Of a DNA stretch of 64,000 bases, positions 45,216 to 56,979 are shown piece by piece; the stretch's first letter is position 1; every line of letters begins with the position of its first letter. This DNA is from Blasia pusilla. Its lineage: Eukaryota; Marchantiophyta; Marchantiopsida; Blasiales. The DNA lies in NCBI GenBank assembly GCA_050084515.1, contig CM114275.1:3658001-3722000 (forward strand), written 5' to 3'. The position numbers were made by a program, and so were the translations under genes. The notes below the pieces were generated by a model. The model saw only the letters and a list, made by a program, of their open reading frames with translations, had not been told where the DNA came from and did no database searches.

Positions 45216-47690
45216 ATCGAGATATTTCGGTTTGGGATTATTTAGAAATCTGAATATGTGTCGTTATTACTCAGATATTTGATTGATTGAATAGTTCCTT
45301 GAAATATTGGGAATCACCGCAGTAAGTCAGTAGGCGCAGATGTTATGAAGTAGGTCAGTGAATCAGTTCATTCACTCGGAGTCCTATCCGGAGGATTTGA
45401 CGTGTGGCAATAACTACGGCTGTGAGTGCTCTGGGTCCAGACTCCGGGAGGAGCGTGAATCGGATTCTCTCTCGGGATGACAAGGAATGTTTCCCCGTCC
45501 CCGAAACCGGAAGCGACGAGTCACGCCCATGAAGTGGAACGGATCTGCACGACACGGGGAAAGTGTCGACAAGAAGTATCGCGCCAATTACCCAAGATTT
45601 TCTTCTCTCTTTTCATGGGAAGGCCCGGGCATACGTCCGTCCGTCCAACATTGAAAGCGGAGCGGGACTGGGTTGTGTGTGATTCCCTGGCTCCCTCTGA
45701 GATGGTGCGCAATGAAAGGAGCGGTGGTGGCGCTTTCTCACCTGCTCAGGGGCACAACAGGTGCTGCGAGTTAATGAATAAATGAGCAATGTGTAGTGTA
45801 CTGTAATGGCGGTCGCCAGAACCGACGCGCGGGTGAGGCTGCATGACCGCGATGGTGAGGGAAGCCCAGTGGCAGGCTTTGAAAGGTTACCCAACGGGAA
45901 GGCAACAGTTATCTGTTATTGAAAGATCCACATGTCGGCAACTATATGGCCTGGAAGAGAATCCGCCACTTTCGCTCGCGGCGGTGGTGCTCGGCTTCCC
46001 GTGAATACGAAGCAAATCCAGAACTCCAACTGCCACTCTTGGTTTCGTTTCGAGGACAGAGATTGTAGTCGATGACTGGCAGCGTTGATTCGAGAGCATC
46101 GAGGGGGCAGACTTAAGTCCCTCCGCCCGCTTTTTCCTGACACTCGACTATCGCATCCGGAGTCCAGACTCCAGAGTCAAGAGCAGAGGACTCCTCCTCT
46201 GCTCTGGGACTTTTTCTATATAAATTATTACAGTTTTCCTCCCGGGATTTCGGCGCGAGTCCTACCTCCGGACCGCGATACATGCGTTTTGATCGCAAGA
46301 ACAATTAAGATCAGGACAGGCAAGGATTTCTTCCACTCCGCGCAGTCCTTCCATTGGCCCGTGACGCAACGGTAACTCCAATTATTACAAAGCGCGGGCC
46401 CCACACTCCGCAAATCTTTTGTTCGTTCGAACTGCGGAGGCGGGCGAGCGAGCGAGCGATCGATCGATTTGGGCACAGAATCAACCCATCCATGTTACTT
46501 GCATGGCGCTGCAGCGGTTTCGTGGAAACCAAGCACTTCTTGACAGCTGGCCAGAGACCAGAAGTGTAAGTTCGCTCCTTTTAGGGTATTCCATAAAAAG
46601 GGGAGAGCAAGCTAGATAGCTTTAAGCCCGGTACAGCCGAGCCTAATATTGGGGGGAAGAACGTAGGCAACTTGCGAGTGGGTGTCGTATCTGAGGGGAG
46701 CCGTGCCGCTCAGTCACCGCAAAAGTGCGCACCCCTGTACAGACCAGATCGTACCGTACTCCCAACAAGTTCCCCAGGAACATATTTCGCTCAACCTGTC
46801 CGTTCCGTCCGCGACTTTAAGCTTTTTCGTAATGTTCCCAAGGTGCTCTAGTGTGGCACTGAGTGCCGCGAAACTGCACCACGGTACGTCGAGCCAAAGC
46901 ACGGCGTAGGGCCAATTAATAATGTCGCGGGAGAGAGTGAGAGAGATTGCGCGAGAAGACTGGTTAGTACGGTATAAACGGGGTTGATTTAAAGAGTTTC
47001 GGAACCGGTTGTCCTGAGACTTGAAAACCGCCGCTGTCATGATAGCAAGCATGTTGAGTGCGCTCCCTGCTCACGGGGAATCCGTGCGGAGGGTCCTGAA
47101 TCCTGTCGCTAAAAGCACAATCCATGCAATCTCCATGAAAGATTGGCCCCGTCAGATGGACGAAACCAGGCATTGCAGATAGGAGAACCAGTGGAACAAC
47201 TTTAACCCGGGTCTCTGGTTGCGATCGCGAATAGATCAAATCGTAATACGTGTTATGTGTGCTGTGGGTCGCTTCGGCACATCTTCGTGAGGAGACGAAG
47301 ATGATTACTATGTCGCTCATGGGCGATATTATTACTAGCACCTGGAGCTAGAGCCTACGATCTAAAGTCCATGCCTCGATGGAGAGTCTCGGGGTTTCGG
47401 GCTATCCACGCCGTACACACAATAAAAAACCGGACGTCTAGAACTGCCGCGTATGCGAAAGTACACACAGAGAATGCTCTACACTTAGAGATTTCTTGAC
47501 CACTCCTCGTTTCCCAACTGTAGCTCAGTTCCCGTATGGTACTTGCGACGCAGTCTGTAGTCTCCTCTTACGCCCCGAAGCTGGCCATGGCTGTTGCCTG
47601 GGACGTTTAGAGTCTTTAGACAGAGGTCTCGTCCCTCGCAAGTAGGTGAAACTCCGGCCACGCGGTGGTCCACGAGAAGTAATATTTTTT
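45216..47690. other. GC-rich island, no gene recognised
   Basis: Composition differs strongly from both flanks, with sharp edges near 45.3 and 47.68 kb. Open frames up to 125 codons exist on both strands, but none matches a family and none is favoured by start or splice context. It could be gene-proximal sequence or a GC-rich element of unknown type. Confidence 0.45.
46180..46225 (+). promoter_or_regulatory. Candidate promoter: hairpin followed by TATA-like box
   Basis: AGAGCAGAGGA and TCCTCTGCTCT form a perfect 11-bp stem with a CTCC loop (46180-46205). TATATAAAT lies 12 bases downstream at 46217-46225. The combination in a GC-rich island resembles a plant core promoter, but no transcript unit is evident downstream. 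Confidence 0.25.
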
Positions 47691-47791
47691 TAAAATTATT
47701 ATAAACTCCGCGATTATTTTATGTTAATTTAAATTTTTCTGTTATCTAATTGTCATATATTATATAAAAAAAATAAAAAAATATTTGAAGA

Positions 47792-47958
47792 TCTAGTGGG
47801 TAATTTGTGAAGGGAAGAGATTAATGATCTTCTATATAAATTGAAATATTTTTTTTGTCAATCGCGTGTAAAACATTTCCTTGTTACCCAATTGCCACGT
47901 GTCAAGCATATAGGTGTTTGCAAATCAAGAAGACACTCTCTAATAGTAATATAGATGA
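47792..47958 (-). repeat. Small Helitron-like repeat, copy B
   Basis: On the minus strand it starts TCATCTATATTACTATTAG, preceded by A, and contains CTTGATTTGCAAACACC and TTGACACGTGGCAA. It ends near ACCCACTAGA. The terminal hairpin is lost. Copy C follows 214 bp away in the same orientation. Confidence 0.6.
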
Positions 47959-47999
47959 TGTGTAAGTGGGATGCAAGACAAATAAAAAAAGTGTTTGAA

Positions 48000-48172
48000 G
48001 CGCTAATGTGTGGCCCGTGAAGGGAAGAGATTAATGATGCTCTACATTGATTCAAATTTTTTTTCTTATTGCCCGTAGCATGTGAAACATTCTCTTATTG
48101 GCCATTTGCCACATGTCAAGTAGATAGGTGTTTGCAAATCAAGAAGGCACTCTCCCATAATAATATAAATTA
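48000..48172 (-). repeat. Small Helitron-like repeat, copy C
   Basis: It shares the GAAGGGAAGAGATTAATGAT block and GCCACATGTCAAGTAGATAG, TGTTTGCAAATCAAGAAGGC and ACTCTC..ATAATAATATAAA blocks with copies B and D. The flanking AAATAAAAAAA...TTTGAAG segments are also shared with B, so B and C look like a tandem duplication rather than two insertions. Confidence 0.6.
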
Positions 48173-49019
48173 TATCAACCATGCATACCAACAAATTTGT
48201 ATAAAATGGGGAGGGAGTCTTCAACATGCCCACCGAGGACACTAGCGAGGGTTGATGATATAAAGTTCTTTCATGCGTAAAAAGCTTGCATAGTTTATTT
48301 CAACCAACATTTCTTTATACTAGTAATTTTTTGGAGAATGATAGTGAGGTGAGATAATTAGGAATGAGAAAAGTCACATAGGGAGGATGATCATGTGAAA
48401 TAAGAGGATACACTATGAATAAAGATTAATCTTTAAAAAAATGACAAAATATAAGAAAGATTAATTTTTTTAGAATACATCTAACTTGGCTAAAGACAAG
48501 TTTTCATGTATTTTCCTTTATTAATTTTGAAAAATAATTGATCCCTTTTTCAATCCCCATCTTTCACTAAATAAAAGAAAATAAATTATGCCGATGAATT
48601 TGTTTCTCAAAAGAGGGATTCTCTATCTAACTTGAAAGCTAGAAATAAAATGTCTTCTTTTATTTTGAAGAAGAATTCTGATGCCATTAATGTCCTATTA
48701 TCCTATTCATTTTTTCCCAAAAGGAAAATTAATTTCCCCTCAAAATAAAACTTTAAATTTTGTTTGCATGAACCTTGAAAAAAGAATTATAAATTTTCAC
48801 ATGAGGAAATATTTGAAAAAATGAAAGAGACTCTAGAAGATTTCATCAGGGGAGATGCTTGAATTTGAGTTAATTGTAATTAAATAATTAAAACCTTACC
48901 CATTATTGTTTTTTTCTTAGTGTAGGATAAAATTAAAAAGAAATCATGAATTCATGGAAAGTTTTGATAGGGGTCTCCAAAGTTTCTCAATTAGTAAAAA
49001 ATTCACTCATTTTAATCCA
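48173..49019. other. AT-rich sequence, nothing recognised
   Basis: No coding similarity or boundary signals seen. Confidence 0.45.
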
Positions 49020-49776
49020 AAGGTTGGTTATCAAAGAGATGAAAACCGGATTTGGAATGCAACTAGCGTTTGGGGTTTTGATGTGTTTCGGACCATAATA
49101 TTTAGGTTCGAGATGCGTTTGGGGCAATTAAGGTGGCAGTTATAACGCACCAAAGATCTTAGCAAACGCATAATCAGATGCAAATATATTGGCCAAAATC
49201 GACTGTACGAGGACTTGGATTGAGGACCAAAATGAGGGGTCTGACTCTCTTTTTGCCAAATTTAGGGGAAGGATGTTAATCCCCACAAGTATTAGTGAGG
49301 GGGAGTGTTTCCAAGGATTCTTGGGACCCAAACCCCACCTTAGGGCGCTTCAAGCACGAAATGGAATGAGAGTTTGGTGTTGGGACTCAAGATCCAAACC
49401 TGATCCAAGGGAGTGGATTTCGAAAGCCACACTTGGATTCAAACCCGCAACTCATTTTAGTGAGTCTTGATCAGGGACTCATTTGAGGTCCATTGGAAAG
49501 TTAATGGCCAGACGTGCTAACACCATTTGAGGTTCCTGGACCGAACAGATTGTCTATCCCAAGTCTTGAGAGACTTGCCCGTGTTGTAAAGCAAGAAATT
49601 AGGAAGGTTGACCTTGATGAGAGGCTAAGTCAAGACGTCGGTGAGATGGAGCGCTGATTGAGCTAGACCCGACTAACGTGAGTGCGTGTTTCGGTGCAGA
49701 TAAGAAGTGAGAGTGTGTCCTATTGAACGCATGATACCTCTAAAGATTTACGTTCAAGGAGAGTAGGCACATGACA
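49020..49776 (+). repeat. Partial LTR of the gypsy family (no internal region)
   Basis: It matches about 5065-5855 of the 3' LTR along its length and ends GCACATGACA, equivalent to the LTR end. The first 200 bp of the LTR are missing or unrecognisable. No gypsy internal sequence lies on either side, so it is a truncated solo LTR or a fragment. Confidence 0.8.
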
Positions 49777-51967
49777 ATTATCATGGATAGCCAACCTTCC
49801 ACCCAAGTGCCGATTGACATATATACTACAAGAAGCGATAATTTTGTTAAGACCCAAAGGCCTCAAGATCGATAGAATTAAGACGGTGAGCTTGCACAAA
49901 ATTGGAGGAGGGATTTAAATTAACCTAGAAGAATTCAATCATAAAATATGGAATTACAAGGAATCCTCATGTAATGTAAGGTAAAGTAAGGCACCGGGGG
50001 TTTAGAGTAGCATATCAACAAAATTTAACAATATAGGGGATTGAACTAAAATGACACGATTTGAATCATAGAGGGAACAGAAAGAGAAGTAGAATTAGGG
50101 ATAATGGAATGATAGTTCCATTGGTTGTAGATTTGAATGGGAGAAACTTGCAATGCATCCATGATTTCATATGGTAATGGCATCCATTTTAAGAATATCT
50201 ATTAGCTTTACTTGATTATCTCAATCACATATAAGTTTGAATGTACTCCATCCATTTGTGTGGATGGACTGTGTATTGAACCACCGTCCATCCACACACA
50301 TAAACTTCAAATAATAACATAAAATCTAAAATAAATCTAAGAATTTTTTATATCCTCCCATAGATGACAAATTCCTCTTCGGTTTAAAAAAATGACCAAC
50401 CCAATGAGTTATTGTAATTCGACACTATGATCCCTATAATTGTGGCATCATAGAAGTTTGGATTTGGCATAGAACCCTATGAGGGAGTCTAAATGCTACG
50501 CATGACGATTCCCACGAAAGAGAATAAGGATTGCCCACCATTGGTGACGGAGTATCACGTTTGTTTAGTTCATCCTCACCCTATCTACATCTATATATAT
50601 AATAATGGGTGGCTCTTTATGTCCAATAAGACAAAATAGCAACAACCCTTGCAATTTTTTTTCACTTAATTCACATTTGAAATTTTGGGAATAGAAGAGG
50701 GAAATGATTTTATTAATTAAGATTAAATATTATAACCATTAATTAATGATTTAATTAATGGGCATTCAAATTTGTATGGAAGGATGGAGTTATTTAGGAT
50801 GTGCCATTATTTAAAATTTAAATTAGGGGTGTATTTATTACTCCTTTAAGATCAAAAACTTGAGATATATTCAAATTTGTAAATAAAAATTATATTTATT
50901 TTAAAGAAATAATCATGTTAATTAAATTTCTTTAAAAAAGGAAAAATAATTTTCATGGGAAATAGAAATAATTTCATGAATTAAAATTAATGAATGATTT
51001 AGTTGGTGGATGTTATTTTGGTTGGAGAAGTGGAGGGGAAAGAGTACATCATGTTTAAACATTTATGGAAAGGTTAAATTATTTATAGGAATGGGATATT
51101 ATTTGAATTTTCTATGAAGATTGAAATTATTTAAAGAATTGAAATATGAATAATATTTCCATATTTAAGAAAAACAAATTTTGTTTTTTTATAGAAATCA
51201 TTTACCTACGATTAGGGTCGCTAACTTGTTGATAACAAAACTAGTTTAGCGTTAGCCAATGGTAAGTCGATGCCACTTTGGACGTCATGGTTCCAAGGAA
51301 CTTGGGAAAACTCGTACCATTTTAAAGGTGCCATTTTTCTTACCAAAAAAAAATATTGATGTTTAAAAAGTGATATTATTTTTATTTTCAAATAAAATTA
51401 TCTGAAATCCCCATGTGTGGATCAGATGCGATTGGATTCTCGTTATGGGAGAACGAATATCCTAATTGTTGCAACGAGCATCAAGGCTAACTACCATATC
51501 TCAAAACTCCTTATGTGAAGTCTAAATGCCAAACTATACCACCTTGGTGAGGATATCCGACTCCACATCATGAGTCCTAGTCCCATGAAAGATTGCCATC
51601 CTAAATTTGTTTGTAATTTGTTGTGCTGATTACGGCTCCTACTACTAGGCGGTAATAATTTCTTCGCTTTCTCATGACGCCACTTATACTTTTGGTGTAG
51701 GTTTGGGGGACTGGATTCAGAGTGCAGAGGCATGAGAATGAAATTTCTCTTGCAAATGACTTTCAGCCTTGGATGGGTTCTCCTTTAACCATTGATGTGG
51801 ATCTAATATAAACAAACTCACTCCTTAGTATTGATTACTCTCTATGGTTACGTGTTACTCCCTTTGTGAATGCAATGTTCTTCTCGTAAACCCGTGCTTC
51901 TCCTAACTCCTTATTCTCCTTATTCCTTATATCTCCAACCCCAAAACCAGGATGCATATTGGTTCAC
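49777..51967. other. AT-rich sequence, no gene recognised
   Basis: Only short frames. At 50590 TCTATATATATAATAATGGG, preceded by A, resembles a Helitron 5' end, but no matching 3' end was found. Confidence 0.45.
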
Positions 51968-52901
51968 TAAGAGTATCTCCACTTTTTTACATCTTACCAC
52001 CCATAGGGTGCCCCACCTTATAGGTGGCAGTTAAAATATGACCCCCACCCATCAATTCAACGAGTTTGTAAATTAGAGACACTATAAAAATGGGCTAGCC
52101 ACTCAAAAAAATTACAGCCTTTCTCAAGTTTGGTAGAAGGATCTATGCAAAAGTTAATTGTTTCTCCACCATCTTGGGATACGTAAGAAGGAGGGAAAAC
52201 TATATGTGGGGGCCGAGAGGCATGTGAGAAGCAGGCCGGCATAAATTCCCATGGTAAAACCATGAATAAATTCCCATGGTTTTGAATCCCAACCATACTT
52301 ATCCAAGTCTTTTGCATCCCCATCTTTGATCGTGATATTGGAGTTTAGAGGCGTGTCACCCAGTTCTCCAAAATTGAATAAATGTTTTTTTTTCTCCACA
52401 AAAAGAGGTACGATACCAACTCTTTTTCATTTGATTCCATTTTTTCTTATTAAATTTGTATGAATTGACGTTGAGCATTGTCATAGAAGAGAATCTTGGA
52501 AGGTTGAAGATAAACATATTCTCAATGTGGGAGAGAGTGTGAGTAAAGAAGGCCATGACTTTACTGTTCAAGTTCTCACGCCATAAATTAGTATGCATCC
52601 GGGATTTGCCATGCTCTCATTGGCATGTGGAAATCCTTGCACTTGGCATTGGTGAAAGAGAATAAACACAGTCTCTCTTGAATCACATATTTTCTTAGAA
52701 AGAGAGAAATATTTGCATTTCATTCACTATGTAGGCATCTGGTTCACAAAGCTTAAAATAGCATATTCATAGCTTGAGAGAGGGTGTAGACATGTACGTG
52801 ATTTATCAACTTATCGTGTCAGTACTTCTACTTTGTATGTGAAATTTCTTTCTTATTTGATTTTGGCCTTTGCTCAGGTCATTCAATTCTATTTTACTTC
52901 G

Positions 52902-53554
52902 ATGGTCGACACAAGTAATCGTAGAAAGAGTAAGAATTTTAGTGCAAATAAAGAGATCCAAATGTGCAGGTCATACTTGCATAGCTCTCAAGATCCCATC
53001 AGAGGCACATGTAAAAAGACTTCTGCATTTTGGGAGAGAATCTCCCAACACTATAACCATAACCGTCCACCATATTGTGGAGACAGGCCATGGCGCTTAT
53101 TGGAGACTACATGGTCAGTTATCCAGATAAATGTTTCTTAATTTGTTGGTGCATACTCTCATGTTGAAGCTTTACAAGAGAGTGGGTGCAATGATGAGGA
53201 CAAACTCAATAAGGCTTGTGAACTATACCGCTTGAAGAGTCCAAAGCAAACAAGTTTCAGTTTTATCCATTGATGGGAATTACCCAAAGTTATACCAAAA
53301 TGGGCCGTATATAGGGATCTCCCACAAAAAACTCCAATTGCAAAGATATCATCCCATGAAATTGATCAATCCGACCAATCTGCGCATGCCCTAGTTGATG
53401 GAAATTCTCCTACCGTCTCTTCTCAAGAATCATCCTTTTGGGTAGCTGGTAGGCCAATATGCTCAAAATCAACAAAGCGATATGCAAGGCAAAAGGCTGC
53501 CTACAACGGTGCGCTCACCTTATATCATAAGCCGCAGTTGAGCTTGCTACAGTG
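52902..53554 (+). pseudogene. PIF/Harbinger ORF1, Myb/SANT-like DNA-binding protein
   Basis: A single frame carries the plant Harbinger ORF1 signature: MCRSYLHSSQDPIRGTCKK, FWERISQHYNHNRPP, LETTWSVIQINV, then FVGAYSHVEALQESG, KACELYRLKSPKQTSFSFIH, and a basic RPICSKSTKRYARQKAA tail. The trihelix/SANT-like part binds element ends and works with the transposase, which lacks its own strong DNA binding. Two stops break it: TAA at about 53139, where the family has Lys in VxKF, and TGA near 53271, where it has the Cys of HCW. The ATG at 52902 is chosen because the upstream reading is non-conserved and ends at a CAG that could be a splice acceptor. Confidence 0.88.
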
Positions 53555-54592
53555 ACTTATAAGAGGACTCAAGTTTTACATGCACAAAAGGCAGTGATGC
53601 TCTTCACCCTGCCGAACGCTTAGTTTCTTAGGGAATAGGTATAAAAAATATTTTTGAGTTGTTGTAGTGTTGGAAGGACTACGTATCATGAGTAGGAATT
53701 TTGGAACCAAATTTTATTATAATAAAGCTCAAGTGTTGCTTCGTGATCGCTTAATTCTCTATTGGAGACTCACAAAGTTGAGATTCAGGTTTGTGGTGTT
53801 TGAGTCACAGGGTTGGTTTAGTGGCTAGATGTTGATGTTGAGTGAGTCTAGCTAGGAGTTGCTTGCGCACATGTTATTTTATGACTCTCAACGACTCTAG
53901 TGATTGCTCATCCTGTTGAGGAATATAGAATCTGTTGAGAACTTGGAAGTAAGAAGACAAAGTCACATTATCCAAGAGAAAACTACGAACACATAGAAAC
54001 TATTGACTCACATTGATTATAGATTCAAAACATAACAAAAAAGCATGCCAAACGCTTCACATAGGCCATGGAATAACCAGAATTAATTTTAACTATGTAG
54101 CACACACAAGAAGGATGAAGGAAATGATTATATAAAAGTTTTGAAGTAAAAAAAGAGAGGGAAGATCCTTCAAACAAAACTTCTGATACAACAAGTTCCG
54201 TGGATTTGGGAATTCATCCCTTTGGACATCCACCCGCCTCTAGTGCTTTTCAACCAGGAAATAAGTTTGCGCAAGAGAACAAGAATCTAAATCCTACCTG
54301 ATTTGGATGAAAAAGATATGATGCATGAGAAATTGACCTATAGTTGTTGAATTAGTCACTAATTGTGAGGAGAGAGAGCAAGTACTCTTACTCAACCTCT
54401 CTCCATCCACAAAAATTGTGATCATTCATAGAGAGTGAATTGTTACTTCACATATCTACTTCAGACTTTCAGTATAAAATTGAAACACAACACGCCTAAG
54501 GCCCTCATAACCTAATTGATTTGAAATGAACATATGAATCCCATCATTGGAGAAAAACGTCAAATAAAACTTATAGATGTTGAGCTTCACCT
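53555..54592. other. Intergenic region between Harbinger ORF1 and transposase
   Basis: It lies between the two convergent gene ends. Possible ORF1 C-terminal coding is lost by frameshift. No other similarity is seen. Confidence 0.5.
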
Positions 54593-56200
54593 CTAGTTTC
54601 TTTGACTCCACATTTGCTCGACAAGATCACTCCTTAGTTGGTAGTGGACAACATTATCCTCAATATTTATGGTATCTCTCGTAAGCTCATGGAAGGTGTT
54701 AACTCTCTAGAAGTGCCACGATTGCAAAAAAATTGACAAGTTTGTCCCTTGGATGGACATGTCTATGGACATGGATTGCAAGAGTGGGGCCCACATATTA
54801 TAGATCATGATGGAAATGCATGGCAAGGGAAAATGGGGCAATAAGGGAGGAGGGAGTGGAGTTGGAGGGAAGAAGAAACGGGAAAATATAGAACATGAAG
54901 GAAAATGGGGGGAATGAGGAAGAAGAGGAAGGTAGGGCCCACATGGACAAGTCCTTACATAGTACGAAAGTAAGTCCACGCGCATGAACACGTTCGCGAA
55001 CATGAACTTTGTCCACATGCAACCTTGGCAATTGCGGCATGAGGACTTGCTCAAGTGGTGGATCTGCTTCAAGGTCCTCTAATTCTTTTTCATCCTCCAC
55101 AATCATGTTATGGAGGATGATACAACAATGCATCACCTTGTGTATTTTTACTTGTTCCCAAAGCCGACATGGGTTCCACACCATAGCCCATCTAGCTTGC
55201 AACACACCAAATGCACACTCTACATCCTTCCGTTCTGACTCTTGCATTTTGGCAAAATATTGCAATTTCTCCCCTTACGATTCATGGATAGTTTGGAAAA
55301 TACAAAACCACTTGGAATGAATCCAATCTGTTAGCAAATAACACATGGATTACTCACGACCATTTAGAGGATAAGGTTGCACCGAATTCAACCTCTTAGC
55401 ATGTTGTTGATGAAAGGGGACCTATCAATGACATTGATGTCATTGATCGATCCTCTAAAGCCAAAGACATCATGCCAAAACCTCAATGAGTGATCTATTA
55501 CAACCTCGAGTATAACGGAGCGGTTTCTTTACTTGTCTTGGAATTTCTCTTGCCAAGCGACAAGACAATTCTTCAAGGTCTAGGGCATAGAATCCAAGGA
55601 GCCAAACATGCCTCTAAAACATTGAGCCTCATTCACATCTATTTGTTTGGTAATGTTAAATGTTGACGGAGTTTTGAAATTTTTTTGCTCCAAACTTGGA
55701 GATCATGACATTGCAAAATATCTTCAAGGCAAGATTAGCTGTACTTTCTCATATGCGAAAATACTCATCGATTGCATCTGCCCCCATACCATATGCCAAC
55801 ATGCGGATGGCAGCCACCACCTTATGAGAGGTACTCAATCCAAGCTTCCTAATGGCATCTCTCCTTTGAACAAACCAAGGAACATGTAAGGTAATTTTGT
55901 CTTGGATGCGGAGAAACAAATATCGTCTCATTGGAAACCTTCTTCTAAAGAATTTATCATCATATACCGGGATAGTTGAGGAGTAATCATTGATCATTGC
56001 TAGGGTCATTGTGTTTGCCCCTTGTTGTCTATCTCGATAGATGTTTGGTTTCTTCCTTGGCCTTGAATAACCCGCCCCCCATCTAGTGCCTTCTTATAGA
56101 TCATATCCCAACAAGAAGCTGTAGGGATAGGGATGCAAAGTATATCTTCCTTAAGGGAAAATTCAAGCTATTGGACTTGTTGCTGGAGCCATTGCTCCAT
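54593..56200 (-). pseudogene. PIF/Harbinger DDE transposase, interrupted by a MITE
   Basis: A plant HARBI1-type nuclease read from the minus strand. A possible first Met is at 56198-56200. After a break come RPRKKPNIYRDR, FFRRRFPMRRYLFLRIQDKI and HKVVAAIRMLAYGMGADAIDEY (55.75-56.1 kb). The catalytic core follows in pieces: the first Asp in MFGSLDSM (about 55.6 kb, next to a TAG), TLKNCLVAWQEKF, and the second Asp in NDINVIDRSPF (about 55.43 kb). QYFAKMQESERKDVECAFGVLQARW holds the catalytic Glu, and CIILHNMIVEDE follows. The C terminus, HYQLRSDLVEQMW, lies beyond a 311-bp MITE and stops at 54593-54595. Several frameshifts and stops make it inactive. Confidence 0.9.
54717..55027 (-). mobile_element. 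hAT-type MITE, copy 6, inside the Harbinger transposase (311 bp)
   Basis: Left end CACGATTGCA, right end TGCAACCTTG. The flanks are AGAAGTGC (54709-54716) and GCAATTGC (55028-55035), which share 5/8 bases. If the MITE and one flank (the GCAATTGC copy kept) are taken out, the transposase frame continues without a stop into its conserved C terminus. This supports the boundaries despite the decayed duplication. Confidence 0.88.
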
Positions 56201-56451
56201 GTGTAGTTGGAGATGAAAAGAAAAAGCACAAAAAATAAAAATCTACATTGAGGTCCTATTTGTATTTAATGGTGATCACACTAGAGCATGATAGATTCAG
56301 AATCTTGCACTCTTGGAACTATATTGAAGAACCATTGTATGATTGGATGATCTTGGAAAAGAGGAAAGATTTTAGCATTGAACATTGAATGGCAAGTGTT
56401 TTCATTTATCAAGATGGGGTTATAAAGGAAAATGAGGCTGAAGGGCGATTG

Positions 56452-56599
<148 letters not shown>

Positions 56600-56806
56600 A
56601 CGGTGATTTTGCAACGCTCGTCCAAACTTTCTTTTTATTTCCTCTACCTACATAAGCAAGAAGTTGCTCAAGTGACAAATAGAGAGATGGAGGTAGAAAA
56701 AAATTGTAAAGATATGAGTCAACCCTTGTACAAACTTGTTTCTCATTCCGTATAGGCAGGAAATTGCTAAATAGACAAAGTGGTGCTTGATTGTCTCTCA
56801 AACACT

Positions 56807-56979
56807 ACTAGTGGGCAATCCATGCCATGCACGGGAGTGAAAAGATTAATCATATTTACATAAAAAAAGATCTTGTTGCCTGTAGAGTAGGGAATATTTT
56901 CTTGCTGCCCTGTTGCCACATGTAAAGTAAAGAGGTGTTTGCGAATCAAGAAGGAACTCTCCAATAATAATATAAATGA
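56807..56979 (-). mobile_element. Small non-autonomous Helitron-like element, copy D (173 bp)
   Basis: Read on the minus strand it starts TCATTTATATTATTATTGG and ends with a CCGTGC-ATG-GCATGG stem (one mismatch, 56820-56834), then CTAGT at 56807-56811. These are Helitron-type 5' and 3' ends. The body matches copies A, B and C. It has no coding capacity. Confidence 0.65.

Noticed and set aside
45355-47673. Open frames up to 125 codons in the GC-rich island
   Set aside because: There is no similarity to known families, and opposing frames overlap. I list the island but no genes.
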